A DNA stretch of 64,000 bases from Streptomyces sp. F001 (lineage in GTDB: Bacteria > Actinomycetota > Actinomycetes > Streptomycetales > Streptomycetaceae): contig NZ_QZWF01000003.1 in assembly GCF_004187715.1 (NCBI RefSeq), forward strand, positions 248,001-312,000, given 5' to 3'. Every line of letters starts with the position of its first letter. Position 1 is the stretch's first letter. The notes beneath the pieces are model-generated. The model was given only the letters and a program-made list of their open reading frames with translations. It did no database searches and had not been told where the DNA came from. Shown here piece by piece: positions 1 to 9,334 of this stretch. Made by a program: the position numbers and the translations under genes.

Positions 1-774
1 GCCGTTTTCGCTGGTCAGCGTGAGGGTGCGGTGCTCCAGGCGGTAGCTGACCGTGCCGTCGAAGAGGCGCAGGAGGCGCTTTTCCGTATCCATGAGTGAG
101 GCTTCGCACATCATGCGCGTGGTGGATGCGGTGCCCAGGGTGATCCGCCCGTCGCGCACGGTGGCTTCAGCGTTGACCTTGTTGCAGGCGAGGCGGCCGC
201 TGACCTTGCCGGGCTTCTCCTCGAAGGTGAGGTACGCCTTGCCCTCGGCGCCCTTCGGGAGGGACTCGGCCACCTCGCCCTCGCCCAGTGCCGTCACCGT
301 CCACTTCGTGCCGTACAGCGGTGCGTCCTGCTCCTCGGTCAGGCGGACGGTGTCGCCGGCGTCGGTGGTGAGGGTGAGGCGGTCGCCGCTGACCTCGGTC
401 TTCAGCGGGCCGTCGGCGAGGGTGCGGGCGAGGTTCTCCTCGAAGGTCATGGGGGCTTCCTCGCAGGCCATCTCGGTCACCGTGGCGTCGCTGAGCCGGA
501 TGCGGTCGCCGTCGAAGGCGGCCCGGGCGCTGAAGTGGTTGCAGCCGTAGTTGCCCTGGGCCTTGCCGCTGTCGTCGATGGTGACGTGTGCGTCGGTGGG
601 GGCGTCGTGCTGCTTGCCGTCGACGGTGAGGCTGTCGACGGTCCAGTGCACGCCGGTGACGGGCTTCTGGGCGGCGGCCGACGTGCTGCCCGCCTGTTCA
701 CTGCCGCAGGCCGCGGCGAGGGGGACGAGGGCGAGGGCGGCCGTGAGGGTGATGCGCTGCTTCTGCCTGTACAT
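1..774 (-). CDS. META-domain lipoprotein (3' end outside window)
   Basis: Exported lipoprotein with two META (HslJ-like) domains; the cellular role of these domains is poorly known. The ATG at 774 opens a frame that runs off the left edge (258 codons visible). Residues 1-23 form a lipoprotein signal with basic RQKQR, a hydrophobic core and the lipobox LAAAC, so Cys23 would be acylated. Two repeats follow, each with a conserved Cys pair: GCNHF with MACEE, then ACNKV with MMCEA. These are the signature positions of META domains. The gene is transcribed toward the window edge, downstream of and co-directional with the mycothiol-type gene. The missing C-terminus cannot be assessed. Confidence 0.82.
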   Translation of the reverse strand, partial: MYRQKQRITLTAALALVPLAAACGSEQAGSTSAAAQKPVTGVHWTVDSLTVDGKQHDAPTDAHVTIDDSGKAQGNYGCNHFSARAAFDGDRIRLSDATVTEMACEEAPMTFEENLARTLADGPLKTEVSGDRLTLTTDAGDTVRLTEEQDAPLYGTKWTVTALGEGEVAESLPKGAEGKAYLTFEEKPGKVSGRLACNKVNAEATVRDGRITLGTASTTRMMCEASLMDTEKRLLRLFDGTVSYRLEHRTLTLTSENG

Positions 775-834
775 GCCGATTCGACGGGGCGGGTGGGGTG
801 ATTGGTTCCATACGTACGCCACCCCGTGCGCGAC

Positions 835-1632
835 TCAGCGCATCAAGGGCAGGAACTCCCCCAGATCCGCCCGCTCCCCGCTCGCGCTGACCTTCGCCTC
901 GCGGACGGCCTCGGTCCACTCCATCCGCCCGGTGGCGAGCCGGAGCCAGGTCAGTGGGTCGGTCTCGACGACGTTGGGCGGGGTGCCGCGGGTGTGCCGG
1001 GGGCCTTCGACGCACTGCACGACGGCGTAGGGCGGAATCCGCACCTCGGTCGCCCCGCCGGGTGCCTTCGCGGCGAGCGCGTCGGCGAGCAGCCGGGTGG
1101 CGGCAGCGAGGGCCTGACGGTCGTAGGGGATGTCGAGGCCGGGGACGGCTGCGTTCAGGTCGTCGGTGTGGACGACGAGTTCCACGGCGCGGGTGACGAC
1201 GTAGTCGGCCAGCGGGAGGGCGCCCGCACTGGTGGGGAGCAGCCGGGTGCCGGGGTGCGCGGCGAGGTCGGCGGTGAAGCGCTGCTCGAGGCCGGCGAGG
1301 TGGGCGTCCAGGTCGGGGTGCTGTTCGGCCAGGTGACGGGCGGTGTCGGCGATGCCCGGGGCGTCGTCGGCGATCGCGAACGGCCAGTCGAGCAGCCGCG
1401 CGTCCTGCCGTGCGGGCGCGGGCTCCCGCACCAGTCGGCTCACCGCGGCGAGGGCCATCCCGGTGTGCGCGATCAACTCCCGTACGGTCCAGTCACCGAG
1501 GCGGGTGGACAGGGCCAGCTGCTCGGGGGTGAGGCTGCGGACGGCCTCCCGTACGTTGCCGAACTGGGCGAGCACGGCTGCGCGGGTCTTGGCGGGGTCG
1601 TAGGTGCGGGGGCGCTTCTTGGCCGGGGGCAT
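835..1632 (-). CDS. maleylpyruvate isomerase / sterol-carrier family protein
   Basis: 265-residue soluble protein of the DinB-like mycothiol-dependent superfamily. Residues about 15-165 form the four-helix MDMPI-type domain. The putative metal ligands His56 (LIAHTGM) and His155 (VVHTDDL) are present. Residues 190-265 form a small SCP2-like alpha/beta tail. Family members isomerise or transfer groups using mycothiol, but the substrate here cannot be inferred. It sits between purL and the META lipoprotein, all on the minus strand. A hairpin at 1736-1767 separates it from purL, so it probably has its own transcript. Confidence 0.75.
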   Translation of the reverse strand: MPPAKKRPRTYDPAKTRAAVLAQFGNVREAVRSLTPEQLALSTRLGDWTVRELIAHTGMALAAVSRLVREPAPARQDARLLDWPFAIADDAPGIADTARHLAEQHPDLDAHLAGLEQRFTADLAAHPGTRLLPTSAGALPLADYVVTRAVELVVHTDDLNAAVPGLDIPYDRQALAAATRLLADALAAKAPGGATEVRIPPYAVVQCVEGPRHTRGTPPNVVETDPLTWLRLATGRMEWTEAVREAKVSASGERADLGEFLPLMR

Positions 1633-1735
1633 GGTCGGAGCCTAGTTCTTCCCTCGGAAGGTCGACGGGGCCGGGAACTTCACGTCCGTGCAGGCACGCC
1701 GCTCGGCGACAGCGGTGACGTGGGTGCGGACACCA

Positions 1736-1767
1736 GAAGGCCCCGCCCGCAACCGGACAGGGCCTTC
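1736..1767 (-). terminator. hairpin downstream of purL
   Basis: Perfect 8-bp inverted repeat GAAGGCCC / GGGCCTTC with a 16-nt loop, lying 17 bases past the purL stop. It lacks a T-tract, as is usual in streptomycetes. It is the likely end of the purSQL transcript. Confidence 0.6.
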
Positions 1768-1783
1768 GAGGTCGTGCGCGTGG

Positions 1784-4042
1784 TTACGCCAGCAGCGCCG
1801 GAATCGTCGCCTCGTGGGCCTCGCGGAGCTCCTGCAGGGAGAGCGCGAACTCGCCCTGGACGTCCACCGCGTCGCCGTCGACGACACCGATGCGGGTGGC
1901 CGGGAGGCCGCGTGCGCCGCACATGTCGTTGAAGCGGACCTCCTCCGAGCGCGGGACGGCGACGATCGCGCGGCCGGCCGACTCGGAGAAGAGGAAGGTG
2001 AAGGCGTCCAGACCGTCCGGGACGACCAGACGGGCACCCTTGCCGCCGAGCAGCGCCGACTCGACCACGGCCTGGACGAGACCGCCGTCGGACAGGTCGT
2101 GCGCGGAGTCGATCATTCCGTCGCGGGAGGCGGAGATCAGGATCTCGGCGAGCAGCCGCTCACGCTCCAGGTCCACCTCGGGCGGCAGGCCGCCGAGGTG
2201 GTCGTGGACGACCTGGGACCAGGCCGAACCGCCGAACTCCTCCCGCGTGTCGCCGAGGAGGTACAGCAGCTGCCCCTCCTCCTGGAACCCGACCGGCGTG
2301 CGACGAGCGACGTCGTCGATCACGCCGAGGACCGCGACGACCGGGGTCGGGTGGATGGCCGCCTCGCCCGTCTGGTTGTAGAGCGAGACATTGCCGCCGG
2401 TCACGGGCGTGCCCAGCTGCTGACAGGCGTCCGCCAGGCCTCGTACCGCCTCCGCGAACTGCCACATCACCGCCGGGTCCTCGGGGGAGCCGAAGTTCAG
2501 GCAGTCCGAGACGGCCAGCGGCTTCGCGCCGGTCGTCGCCACGTTCCGGTAGGCCTCCGCGAGGGCCAGCTGGGCGCCCTTGTACGGGTCCAGCTTGGCG
2601 TACCGGCCGTTGCCGTCGGTCGCGATGGCGACGCCGAGGCCGGTCTCCTCGTCGATGCGGATCATGCCGGAGTCCTCGGGCTGGGCGAGGACGGTGTTGC
2701 CCTGCACGAAGTGGTCGTACTGCGAGGTGATCCACTTCTTGGAGGCCTGGTTCGGGGACGCGACCAGCTTCAGGACCTGGTCCTTCAGCTCCTGGGAGGT
2801 CTCCGGGCGCGGGAGCTTGCCCGCGTCGTCGGCCTGGAGGGCGTCCTGCCAGGAGGGGCGGGCGTACGGGCGCTCGTACGTCGGGCCCTCGTGGGCGACC
2901 GTCCGCGGGTCCACGTCGACGATCTTCTCGCCGTGCCAGAAGATCTCGAGGCGGTCGCCGTCGGTCACCTCACCGATGACCGTGGCGATGACGTCCCACT
3001 TCTCGCAGATCTCCAGGAAGCGGTCGACCTTGCCCGGCTCGACGACCGCGCACATGCGTTCCTGCGACTCGCTCATGAGGATCTCCTCGGGCGAGAGCGT
3101 GGAGTCGCGCAGCGGTACGTCGTCGAGGACGACCGTCATGCCGCCGGAGCCGTTGGAGGCGAGTTCGCTGGTCGCGCAGGACAGGCCGGCCGCGCCCAGG
3201 TCCTGGATACCGACGACCAGCTTCTCCCGGAACGCCTCCAGGGTGCACTCGATGAGGAGCTTCTCCTGGAAGGGGTCGCCGACCTGGACTGCCGGACGCT
3301 TCGACGGCTTGGCGTCGTCGAAGGTCTCCGAGGCCAGGATCGACGCGCCGCCGATGCCGTCGCCGCCGGTCCGGGCGCCGTACAGGATGACCTTGTTGCC
3401 CGCGCCGGACGCCTTCGCGAGGTGGATGTCCTCGTGCCGCATGACGCCGATGCAGCCGGCGTTGACCAGCGGGTTGCCCTGGTAGCAGGGGTCGAAGACG
3501 ACCTCGCCGCCGATGTTGGGCAGGCCCAGGCAGTTGCCGTAGCCGCCGATACCGGCGACGACGCCCGGGAGGACGCGCTTGGTGTCGGGGTGGTCGGCCG
3601 CGCCGAAGCGCAGCGGATCGACCACGGCGACCGGGCGCGCGCCCATCGCGATGATGTCGCGGACGATGCCGCCGACGCCCGTCGCGGCGCCCTGGTAGGG
3701 CTCCACGTACGACGGGTGGTTGTGCGACTCGACCTTGAAGGTGACCGCATAGCCCTGGCCGACGTCGACAACACCGGCGTTCTCGCCGATGCCGACGAGG
3801 AGGGCGTCGGACTCGGGGGCCTTCTCGCCGAACTGGCGGAGGTGGACCTTGGAGGACTTGTAGCTGCAGTGCTCGGACCACATCACCGAGTACATGGCGA
3901 GTTCGGCGCCGGTCGGGCGGCGGCCGAGGATCTCCACGACCCGCTCGTACTCGTCCTTCTTCAGGCCGAGTTCGGCCCAGGGCAGCGCGACGTCGGGGGT
4001 CGCGGCCGCGTGCTCGACCGTGTCCAGAGGCGTCCTGCTCAT
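1784..4042 (-). CDS. purL: phosphoribosylformylglycinamidine synthase subunit PurL
   Basis: Small-type FGAM synthetase subunit of 752 residues. It converts FGAR to FGAM using ATP and ammonia in step 4 of purine synthesis. It works in a complex with PurQ (glutaminase) and PurS (bridging subunit). The N-terminal motif [12 protein letters not shown] (about 54-65) and the later motifs HNHPS and NIGGE are AIR-synthase-family signatures. The length fits the PurSQL-type enzyme rather than the 1300-residue fused form. The start ATG overlaps the purQ stop by 4 bases (ATGA), so translation is probably coupled. Confidence 0.97.
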   Translation of the reverse strand: MSRTPLDTVEHAAATPDVALPWAELGLKKDEYERVVEILGRRPTGAELAMYSVMWSEHCSYKSSKVHLRQFGEKAPESDALLVGIGENAGVVDVGQGYAVTFKVESHNHPSYVEPYQGAATGVGGIVRDIIAMGARPVAVVDPLRFGAADHPDTKRVLPGVVAGIGGYGNCLGLPNIGGEVVFDPCYQGNPLVNAGCIGVMRHEDIHLAKASGAGNKVILYGARTGGDGIGGASILASETFDDAKPSKRPAVQVGDPFQEKLLIECTLEAFREKLVVGIQDLGAAGLSCATSELASNGSGGMTVVLDDVPLRDSTLSPEEILMSESQERMCAVVEPGKVDRFLEICEKWDVIATVIGEVTDGDRLEIFWHGEKIVDVDPRTVAHEGPTYERPYARPSWQDALQADDAGKLPRPETSQELKDQVLKLVASPNQASKKWITSQYDHFVQGNTVLAQPEDSGMIRIDEETGLGVAIATDGNGRYAKLDPYKGAQLALAEAYRNVATTGAKPLAVSDCLNFGSPEDPAVMWQFAEAVRGLADACQQLGTPVTGGNVSLYNQTGEAAIHPTPVVAVLGVIDDVARRTPVGFQEEGQLLYLLGDTREEFGGSAWSQVVHDHLGGLPPEVDLERERLLAEILISASRDGMIDSAHDLSDGGLVQAVVESALLGGKGARLVVPDGLDAFTFLFSESAGRAIVAVPRSEEVRFNDMCGARGLPATRIGVVDGDAVDVQGEFALSLQELREAHEATIPALLA

Positions 4043-4719
4043 GCGTTGACCAGCTTCTTGAGGATCGAGGTGAAGAAGGGGAGGCCGTCGGTGCGGCCGG
4101 TGCCGATCAGCGGCTCCACGGCGTGCTCGGGGTGCGGCATCAGGCCCACGACGTTGCCGGCCTCGTTGGTGATGCCGGCGATGTCCCGGAGGGAACCGTT
4201 CGGGTTGAAGTCCAGGTAGCGGAAGACGACCCGGCCCTCCGCCTCCAGCTGGTCGAGCGTGTACGAGTCGGCGACGTACCGCCCGTCCATGTTCTTCAGC
4301 GGGATGCGGATCTCCTGGCCGGCCGTGTAGTCGCTGGTCCAGGCGGTGTCCGCGTGCTCCACCCGCAGCTTCTGGTCACGGCAGATGAAGTGCAGATGGT
4401 TGTTGCCGAGCATCGCGCCGGGCAGCAGATGGGCCTCGGTGAGAACCTGGAAGCCGTTGCAGATGCCGAGAACCGGAAGTCCGGCCTTCGCCTGCTCGAT
4501 GACGGTCTCCATCACCGGCGAGAAACGGGAGATGGCCCCGGCGCGCAGATAGTCGCCGTAGGAGAAACCGCCGGGCAGCACCACGGCGTCGACCTGCTTC
4601 AGGTCCTTGTCCTTGTGCCAGAGAGCAACAGGCTCGGCGCCCGCGAGCCGGATCGCACGCTGTGTGTCCCGGTCGTCGAGGCTGCCCGGAAAAGTGACGA
4701 CGCCAATACGTGCGGTCAC
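4039..4719 (-). CDS. purQ: phosphoribosylformylglycinamidine synthase, glutaminase subunit PurQ
   Basis: Class I glutamine amidotransferase of 226 residues that supplies ammonia to PurL. The nucleophile is Cys87 in GICNGFQ, and the His/Glu pair of the triad is seen in MPHPEHA near residue 197. The start GFSYGDY (51-57) is typical of PurQ. It overlaps purS upstream and purL downstream by 4 bases each, forming a tight purS-purQ-purL operon. Confidence 0.97.
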   Translation of the reverse strand: MTARIGVVTFPGSLDDRDTQRAIRLAGAEPVALWHKDKDLKQVDAVVLPGGFSYGDYLRAGAISRFSPVMETVIEQAKAGLPVLGICNGFQVLTEAHLLPGAMLGNNHLHFICRDQKLRVEHADTAWTSDYTAGQEIRIPLKNMDGRYVADSYTLDQLEAEGRVVFRYLDFNPNGSLRDIAGITNEAGNVVGLMPHPEHAVEPLIGTGRTDGLPFFTSILKKLVNA

Positions 4720-4979
4720 TTCGCAGCCCCCGCGACTTCCTCCACCTTGACGGTGAAGTCCTCGATCACGGTGTTGGCGAGGAAGGATTCCGCAAGCTCG
4801 TGGATGCGGGCGAGCGCGGCCTCGTCGACCGGCCCCTCAACTTCCAGTTCGAATCGCTTTCCCTGACGTACGTCCGAGATCCCGTCGAAACCCAGCCGCG
4901 GCAGTGCGCGCTGCACCGCCTGGCCCTGGGGGTCGAGGATCTCCGGCTTGAGCATGACGTCGACTACGACGCGTGCCAC
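4716..4979 (-). CDS. purS: phosphoribosylformylglycinamidine synthase subunit PurS
   Basis: Small dimeric subunit (87 residues) that docks PurQ onto PurL and helps channel ammonia. The protein starting [20 protein letters not shown] is a standard PurS. Two in-frame GTG codons occur, at 4985 and 4979. The second is preferred because a GGGAG ribosome site lies 5 bases before it and overlaps the first. The last 4 bases overlap purQ. It is the first gene of the operon. Confidence 0.93.
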   Translation of the reverse strand: MARVVVDVMLKPEILDPQGQAVQRALPRLGFDGISDVRQGKRFELEVEGPVDEAALARIHELAESFLANTVIEDFTVKVEEVAGAAK

Positions 4980-5380
4980 TGGCACTCCCGGTGTGTGGTG
5001 CTGAGCAGGTTCCTTCAGACTACCCGCACAAAATTTCTACGCGGGTAGAGTTGTAGGAAGCTACGGGCTGATCATCACGATCCGGCATCGGAGCGACCCG
5101 TTCACGAAAAGTTCCGGGAAAGATCCAGGATCCGCACGCGATGGCTATTGCGCCACCGCCTCCCCCACCACCCTCAATCGAAGTCGCCGCCCTCCCCCTT
5201 GAATCCTGGACACGCGGGGAGATTTACTCGGGCTTCACATTGCTTTGCCGAGCACTGTACAAATGAATTGGCAATAGCCGATACTTCCCCGATAACTGGC
5301 CGACAGCCGACATCTCCGCGGCATCTCCATGACGTCTTGGCACGTCATCACCGAGCTGCCGCACGAAGGGACCGATATTC
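4980..5380. other. divergent promoter region purS / lsr2
   Basis: Four hundred bases without a gene, clearly richer in A/T than the surroundings. An inverted repeat CTACCCGC-N13-GCGGGTAG at 5020-5048 sits 40 bases upstream of purS. On the minus strand, TAGTCT near 5016-5021 could be a -10 element. The repeat may be an operator or an attenuator hairpin of the pur operon. No small ORF here looks genuine. Confidence 0.5.
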
Positions 5381-5698
5381 GTGGCGCAGCGTGTCGTAGT
5401 CACTCTCTTTGACGACATCGACGGCTCGGAAGCGGCGGAAACGATCGCCTTCGGACTCGACGGCAAGTCGTACGAGATCGACCTGAACGAAACCAATGCC
5501 AAGAAACTGCGTAAGGCGCTCGAGCCGTACGTGGAGGCCGGCCGCAAGCGGTCGAAGTCGGGCAAGGCCTATCGGCAGACGGAGGTCGCCCCCGACCCGG
5601 CGGCCGTTCGGGCCTGGGCGCAGGCCAACAAGATGGACGTACCCGCGCGGGGCCGGATCCCGAAGAAGGTCTACGAGGCGTTCGCCGCGGCCCGGTGA
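5381..5698 (+). CDS. lsr2: Lsr2-family nucleoid-associated protein
   Basis: H-NS-like xenogeneic silencer of 105 residues that bridges and coats AT-rich DNA. Residues 1-60 form the beta/alpha dimerisation domain (VVVTLFDDIDGSEAAET). Residues 70-105 form the DNA-binding domain with the minor-groove hook RGR in PARGRIP. The start is GTG at 5381. Streptomyces usually have two Lsr2 paralogues. Position beside purS suggests this is the secondary copy, but that is inferred from gene order only. Its own AT-rich upstream region could be autoregulated. Confidence 0.93.
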   Translation: MAQRVVVTLFDDIDGSEAAETIAFGLDGKSYEIDLNETNAKKLRKALEPYVEAGRKRSKSGKAYRQTEVAPDPAAVRAWAQANKMDVPARGRIPKKVYEAFAAAR

Positions 5699-5763
5699 GC
5701 CCGCACCGTGGAGCTGGACGGGCTCCGGGCCCGGCCGCTCACGCGCCCCTCGCAGGAGCCGAC

Positions 5764-5794
5764 TTGCGCAGCACCCCTGGTGATCAGCTAGAGT
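5764..5794 (+). promoter_or_regulatory. possible tRNA-Gly(TCC) promoter
   Basis: TTGCGC at 5764-5769 and TAGAGT at 5789-5794 resemble -35 and -10 boxes. The 19-base spacing is slightly long. The tRNA begins 50 bases downstream. Confidence 0.4.
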
Positions 5795-5843
5795 CTGGAG
5801 CACGCCGAGGGGCGAGGCGGAAAAGCCCAGCCCACGGAGTCAT

Positions 5844-5915
5844 GCGGGTGTAGTTCAGTAGTAGAACATCCCCCTTCCAGGGGGAAGGCGCAGTGTGCGA
5901 TCCCTGTCACCCGCT
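5844..5915 (+). tRNA. tRNA-Gly (anticodon TCC)
   Basis: A 72-nt cloverleaf. Acceptor GCGGGTG pairs with CACCCGC and the discriminator base is T. The anticodon stem is CCCC/GGGG with loop CTTCCAG, giving anticodon TCC. The T arm contains GCGATCC. CCA is not encoded. Confidence 0.95.
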
Positions 5916-5995
5916 CTGCATCGCCGTCCCGACCACTCAAGTGGATCAGGTAGGCTGGTGCTCGCACCGGTCAGTGAAAGCTGATCGGGAGCAAT

Positions 5996-6068
5996 GCGGA
6001 CGTAGCTCAGTTGGTAGAGCGCAACCTTGCCAAGGTTGAGGTCGCGAGTTCGAGCCTCGTCGTCCGCT
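5996..6068 (+). tRNA. tRNA-Gly (anticodon GCC), copy 1
   Basis: A 73-nt cloverleaf with acceptor GCGGACG/CGTCCGC and anticodon stem CAACC/GGTTG around loop TTGCCAA (anticodon GCC). The T loop is GTTCGAG. It is identical over its full length to the copy at 9963-10035. Confidence 0.97.
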
Positions 6069-6075
6069 CCAGTCA

Positions 6076-6106
6076 CAAAGGCCCCGGTCATCGACCGGGG
6101 CCTTTG
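6076..6106 (+). terminator. terminator after tRNA-Gly(GCC) copy 1
   Basis: Near-perfect 14-bp stem, AAAGGCCCCGGTC with its complement, closed by a 3-base loop. It starts 8 bases after the tRNA. Confidence 0.85.
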
Positions 6107-6129
6107 GCGTAGATGCGGATGGCGGCATC

Positions 6130-6156
6130 TGACATTTGTCATCCCGAGTGATGACA
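6130..6156 (+). promoter_or_regulatory. probable operator of the ABC exporter / two-component locus
   Basis: Two overlapping palindromes lie here: TGACA-TT-TGTCA at 6130-6141, and TGTCATC-N6-GATGACA at 6137-6156. TGACA/TGTCA half-sites are typical targets of DesR-like LuxR-type response regulators. Such a regulator is encoded four genes downstream at 9331. The site lies 45 bases before the ATPase start, consistent with feedback control. Confidence 0.6.
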
Positions 6157-6200
6157 CCGTGCACTCCTGCCGGGCCGCGGCCGCCGGGATGCTTGTGGTC

Positions 6201-7163
6201 ATGAACACGAAGGAACACGAGCACGTGATCGAGGTCACCGACCTGAGGCGTGTGTACGGGGGCGGGTTCGAGGCTGTGCGCGGGATCACGTTCCACGTGA
6301 AACGTGGCGAGCTCTTCGCGCTGCTGGGCACCAATGGCGCCGGCAAGACCTCCACCGTCGAACTGCTGGAGGGACTCGCGGCGCCCACCGGAGGCCGGGT
6401 GCGGGTCCTGGGAAGTGATCCCTACACCGAGCGGGCCGTCGTCCGGCCGCGGACCGGGGTCATGTTGCAGGAGGGCGGTTTTCCGTCGGAGCTGACCGTC
6501 GCGGAGACCGTGCGGATGTGGGCGGGTTGTACGAGCGGGGCGCGGCCGGTGGACGAGGCGCTGGAGCTCGTGAGGCTCGGCCCGCGGTCCGGCGTACGCG
6601 TGAAGCAGCTGTCCGGGGGTGAACGGCGGCGCCTGGACCTGGCGCTCGCACTGCTCGGCGATCCCGAGGTGCTGTTCCTGGACGAGCCGACGACCGGGCT
6701 GGACGCCGAAGGGCGACGGGACACCTGGGAATTGGTCCGCAGGCTGCGGGACACGGGGACGACGGTCCTGCTGACCACACACTACCTCGAGGAGGCGGAG
6801 GGGCTGGCCGACCGGTTGGCGATCATGCACAAGGGGCAGATCGTGGCCACCGGGACACCGGCCGAGGTGACGGCGTCACAGCCGGCCCGGATCTCCTTCG
6901 AGCTGCCCCACGGCTACTTCCTGGGAGACCTGCCGCCCCTCGGTGAGCTGGGGGTCGTCGGGCACGAGGTGGACGGGCGGGCCGTACGGCTGCGGACGCA
7001 TGAGGTGCAACGGGCGGCCACCGCACTGCTGGTGTGGGCCCGGGACACCGGGGTCGAACTGCGGAGGCTGGATGTGCGGTCGGCCTCGCTGGAGGAGGCG
7101 TTCCTGCAGATCGCCGGGCGCGGTGCCGTCGCCAAGGCGGGGAAGGCGGAGGTGACCGCATGA
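6201..7163 (+). CDS. ABC transporter ATP-binding protein (DrrA/CcmA type)
   Basis: Nucleotide-binding subunit (320 residues) of a drug- or lipid-type exporter. Walker A is GTNGAGKTS (43-51), the Q-loop is MLQEGG (88-93), the signature is LSGGERRR (137-144), Walker B is VLFLDEPTTGLD (157-168), and the H-switch is TTHYL. ATG 6201 is chosen because the upstream frame extends into the tRNA gene. An alternative in-frame ATG lies at 6189. The stop overlaps the permease start (ATGA), so the two are coupled. The putative operator at 6130-6156 precedes it. Confidence 0.93.
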   Translation: MNTKEHEHVIEVTDLRRVYGGGFEAVRGITFHVKRGELFALLGTNGAGKTSTVELLEGLAAPTGGRVRVLGSDPYTERAVVRPRTGVMLQEGGFPSELTVAETVRMWAGCTSGARPVDEALELVRLGPRSGVRVKQLSGGERRRLDLALALLGDPEVLFLDEPTTGLDAEGRRDTWELVRRLRDTGTTVLLTTHYLEEAEGLADRLAIMHKGQIVATGTPAEVTASQPARISFELPHGYFLGDLPPLGELGVVGHEVDGRAVRLRTHEVQRAATALLVWARDTGVELRRLDVRSASLEEAFLQIAGRGAVAKAGKAEVTA

Positions 7164-7927
7164 CCACGACCGTCACGGCTCGGATGAGTGCGCTGGCGCG
7201 GGCCGAACTGACCCTGCTGGTGCGCAGCCGGGCCACCCTCGTCACCGCGGTCCTCGTGCCCCTGCTGCTGCCGCTGAGCGTGCGCTCCGCCATCGACGGG
7301 ATGGACCTGGCGGACGCCGGGCTCACGGTCGGCACCGTGCTCCTGCCCGCCGCCGTCGGCTTCGCCCTGCTCTTCGCGGTCTACGCCGCCCTCACCAGCG
7401 CCTATGTCGTCCGCCGCGAGGAACTCGTGCTGAAACGGCTGCGCACAGGGGAGCTGCACGACCGGGAGATCCTCGTCGGCGCCGCGCTGCCGGCGACCGG
7501 GATCGGGCTCACCCAGTGCGTGCTGCTGGCGGCCGGCTGCACGGTCCTGCTGGATCTCGGGGCTCCGCCCGCTCCTCATCTCGCTGTCGTCGGGGTGCTG
7601 TTGGGGCTCGTGCTGTGCGGGGCGCTGGCAGCGGTCACGGCCGGGTTCACCAGGACCGCCGAGAGCGCCCAGGTGACCAGCCTGCCGATGCTGTTCGTGT
7701 CCATGCTCGGCTCGGGCATCACCGTCCCGCTGGAACTGCTCCCCGACCGGCTGGCCTCGGTGTGCGAACTGCTGCCGCTGACGCCGGTCATCACCCTGGT
7801 GCGCGGCGGCTGGACCGGGGACCTGTCCGCCTACGAGGCGCTGGGCGCCGTGGCGACCGCACTGGCCTGGACCGTACTCGCGGTGTTTGCTGTACGGCGA
7901 TGGTTCCGCTGGGAGCCGAGGCGCTGA
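7160..7927 (+). CDS. ABC-2 type transporter permease
   Basis: Membrane subunit (255 residues) paired with the preceding ATPase. Hydrophobic segments include residues about 28-45, 60-80, 110-130, 137-160, 175-195 and 225-245, which fits the six-helix ABC-2 family. It begins MTTTVTARMSALARAELTLL, a common start for these subunits. The 4-base overlap with the ATPase supports a two-subunit exporter. The substrate is unknown. Confidence 0.9.
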   Translation: MTTTVTARMSALARAELTLLVRSRATLVTAVLVPLLLPLSVRSAIDGMDLADAGLTVGTVLLPAAVGFALLFAVYAALTSAYVVRREELVLKRLRTGELHDREILVGAALPATGIGLTQCVLLAAGCTVLLDLGAPPAPHLAVVGVLLGLVLCGALAAVTAGFTRTAESAQVTSLPMLFVSMLGSGITVPLELLPDRLASVCELLPLTPVITLVRGGWTGDLSAYEALGAVATALAWTVLAVFAVRRWFRWEPRR

Positions 7928-7947
7928 CGAACGGGAGGAGCGGGGCA

Positions 7948-9334
7948 TTGCGCAGGCCGGGGAGCTGGTGGCGGGGCAAGAGCACGCCGGCGAAGATCGA
8001 GACGTACACCCGGTGGTCGTACCACTTCTTCGGGGTGGCCGAGCTCCTCACGATCGGGGTTCCGGCCGTCGGCCAGGCGGGGCCGGGGCTGGGAAGCTGG
8101 CTCCTGCTGATGGTGGGCGTGCACGCCGGGGTCTGCGCCGTGACCGCCTCGCGGGCTCTGGACTGGACGCGCGGCAGGCGCGAGCAGCCGGTCCGGCTGC
8201 TGTGGACGCTCGGCGCGCTCAGCACGGTGATCTCCGTCACCGCGCTCGTGCTCGTGAAGTACCTCCCGGTCCGGGGCGAGGCCGCCACCGCCACCGGCAC
8301 GGTCTTCGGGATCGTCCTGATCTTCGGTGTCGGCAGCATCTCACTCGGCATCCGCAGCCGGCGGCGGGTGTTCGCGGTCGTGGCCGGCTTCGCCGCGGGC
8401 GCCGGAGCGGTGTCGCTGCCGCTGGGGACCCCCTGGGGAGACGCCCTGATCGGGACGTTCGCGGTGCTGCTCGGGGGCGGGTTCCTCGCCTTCACCTCTG
8501 TCTTCTCCGTCTGGCTGCTCAACGCCGTCTACGAACTCGACGCCGCCCGCGAGACCCGGGCGCGGCTCGCCGTCGCGGAGGAACGGCTGCGGTTCGGTCG
8601 GGATCTGCACGATGTGATGGGGCGCAACCTGGCCGTGATCGCGCTGAAGAGCGAACTGGCCGTGCAGTTGGCCCGACGCGGCCGGGCCGAGGCGGTGGAG
8701 CAGATGATCGAGGTGCAGCGGATCGCGCAGCAGTCGCAGCGCGAGGTACGGGATGTCGTACGGGGATATCGCGAGATCGACCTCGGGGTGGAACTCGCCG
8801 GTGCACACGGGGTGCTGACGGCCGCCGGCATCGAGTGCGAGGTGACCGGGGAGGTCACCGGGCTGCCGGGGGAGGTGCAGTCGGCGCTCGGATGGGTCGT
8901 GCGGGAGGCCACGACGAATGTGCTGCGGCACGGGGACGCCGGGCGATGTGTTGTGGGGCTGCGGGTGAAGGAGGGGACTGTGGTGCTCACGGTGGAGAAC
9001 GACGGGGTCACCGGCGGGGTGCGGGCAGCGGGGTTCCGGCAACGGGAGTACAGGCGGCGGGAGTACGGGCGACGGGGGTACGGACAGCAGTGGTTCGGAC
9101 CGCGGGGCTTCGCAGGGCCGCAGTGCGGCGGACGACGGTGCGGGCGGGCTGCGGGCCGGGGGCGGGAGCTCGGGGCCTGCCGGGCTGGGGGCCGCGGGCT
9201 CCGGTCTCGCCGGGCTGCGGGAGCGGCTGACCGCGGTCGACGGGACGCTGGCGGCAGGGCCGGTCGGTGGCGGGATGTTCCGGCTGGTGGCGGAGGTGCC
9301 GTTCACGACGGCCGACTGCGAGGTCGCCTCGTGA
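7948..9334 (+). CDS. sensor histidine kinase (HisKA_3), frame-disrupted
   Basis: Membrane sensor of the NarL-type class partnered with the response regulator at 9331. TTG 7948 is preferred as start because GGGAGGAG lies 7 bases upstream; ATG 7900 is possible but buried in the permease gene. Several membrane helices precede the phospho-acceptor His221 (FGRDLHDVMG). The ATPase N-box is REATTNVLRHG, followed by VENDG near 9000. Up to there frame 1 is used. The conserved C-terminal motif SGLAGLRERL near 9197, and the natural stop at 9332-9334 overlapping the regulator GTG, are in frame 2. So an odd number of bases has been gained or lost between about 9005 and 9190, in a degenerate G-rich repeat. 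Confidence 0.8.

Noticed and set aside
1688..4219. 843-codon plus-strand ORF opposite purL
   Set aside because: Antisense shadow caused by high GC; it has no domain, while purL on the other strand is unmistakable.
5020..5048. Purine riboswitch upstream of purS
   Set aside because: Only a simple inverted repeat is visible; the conserved purine-aptamer core is not found.
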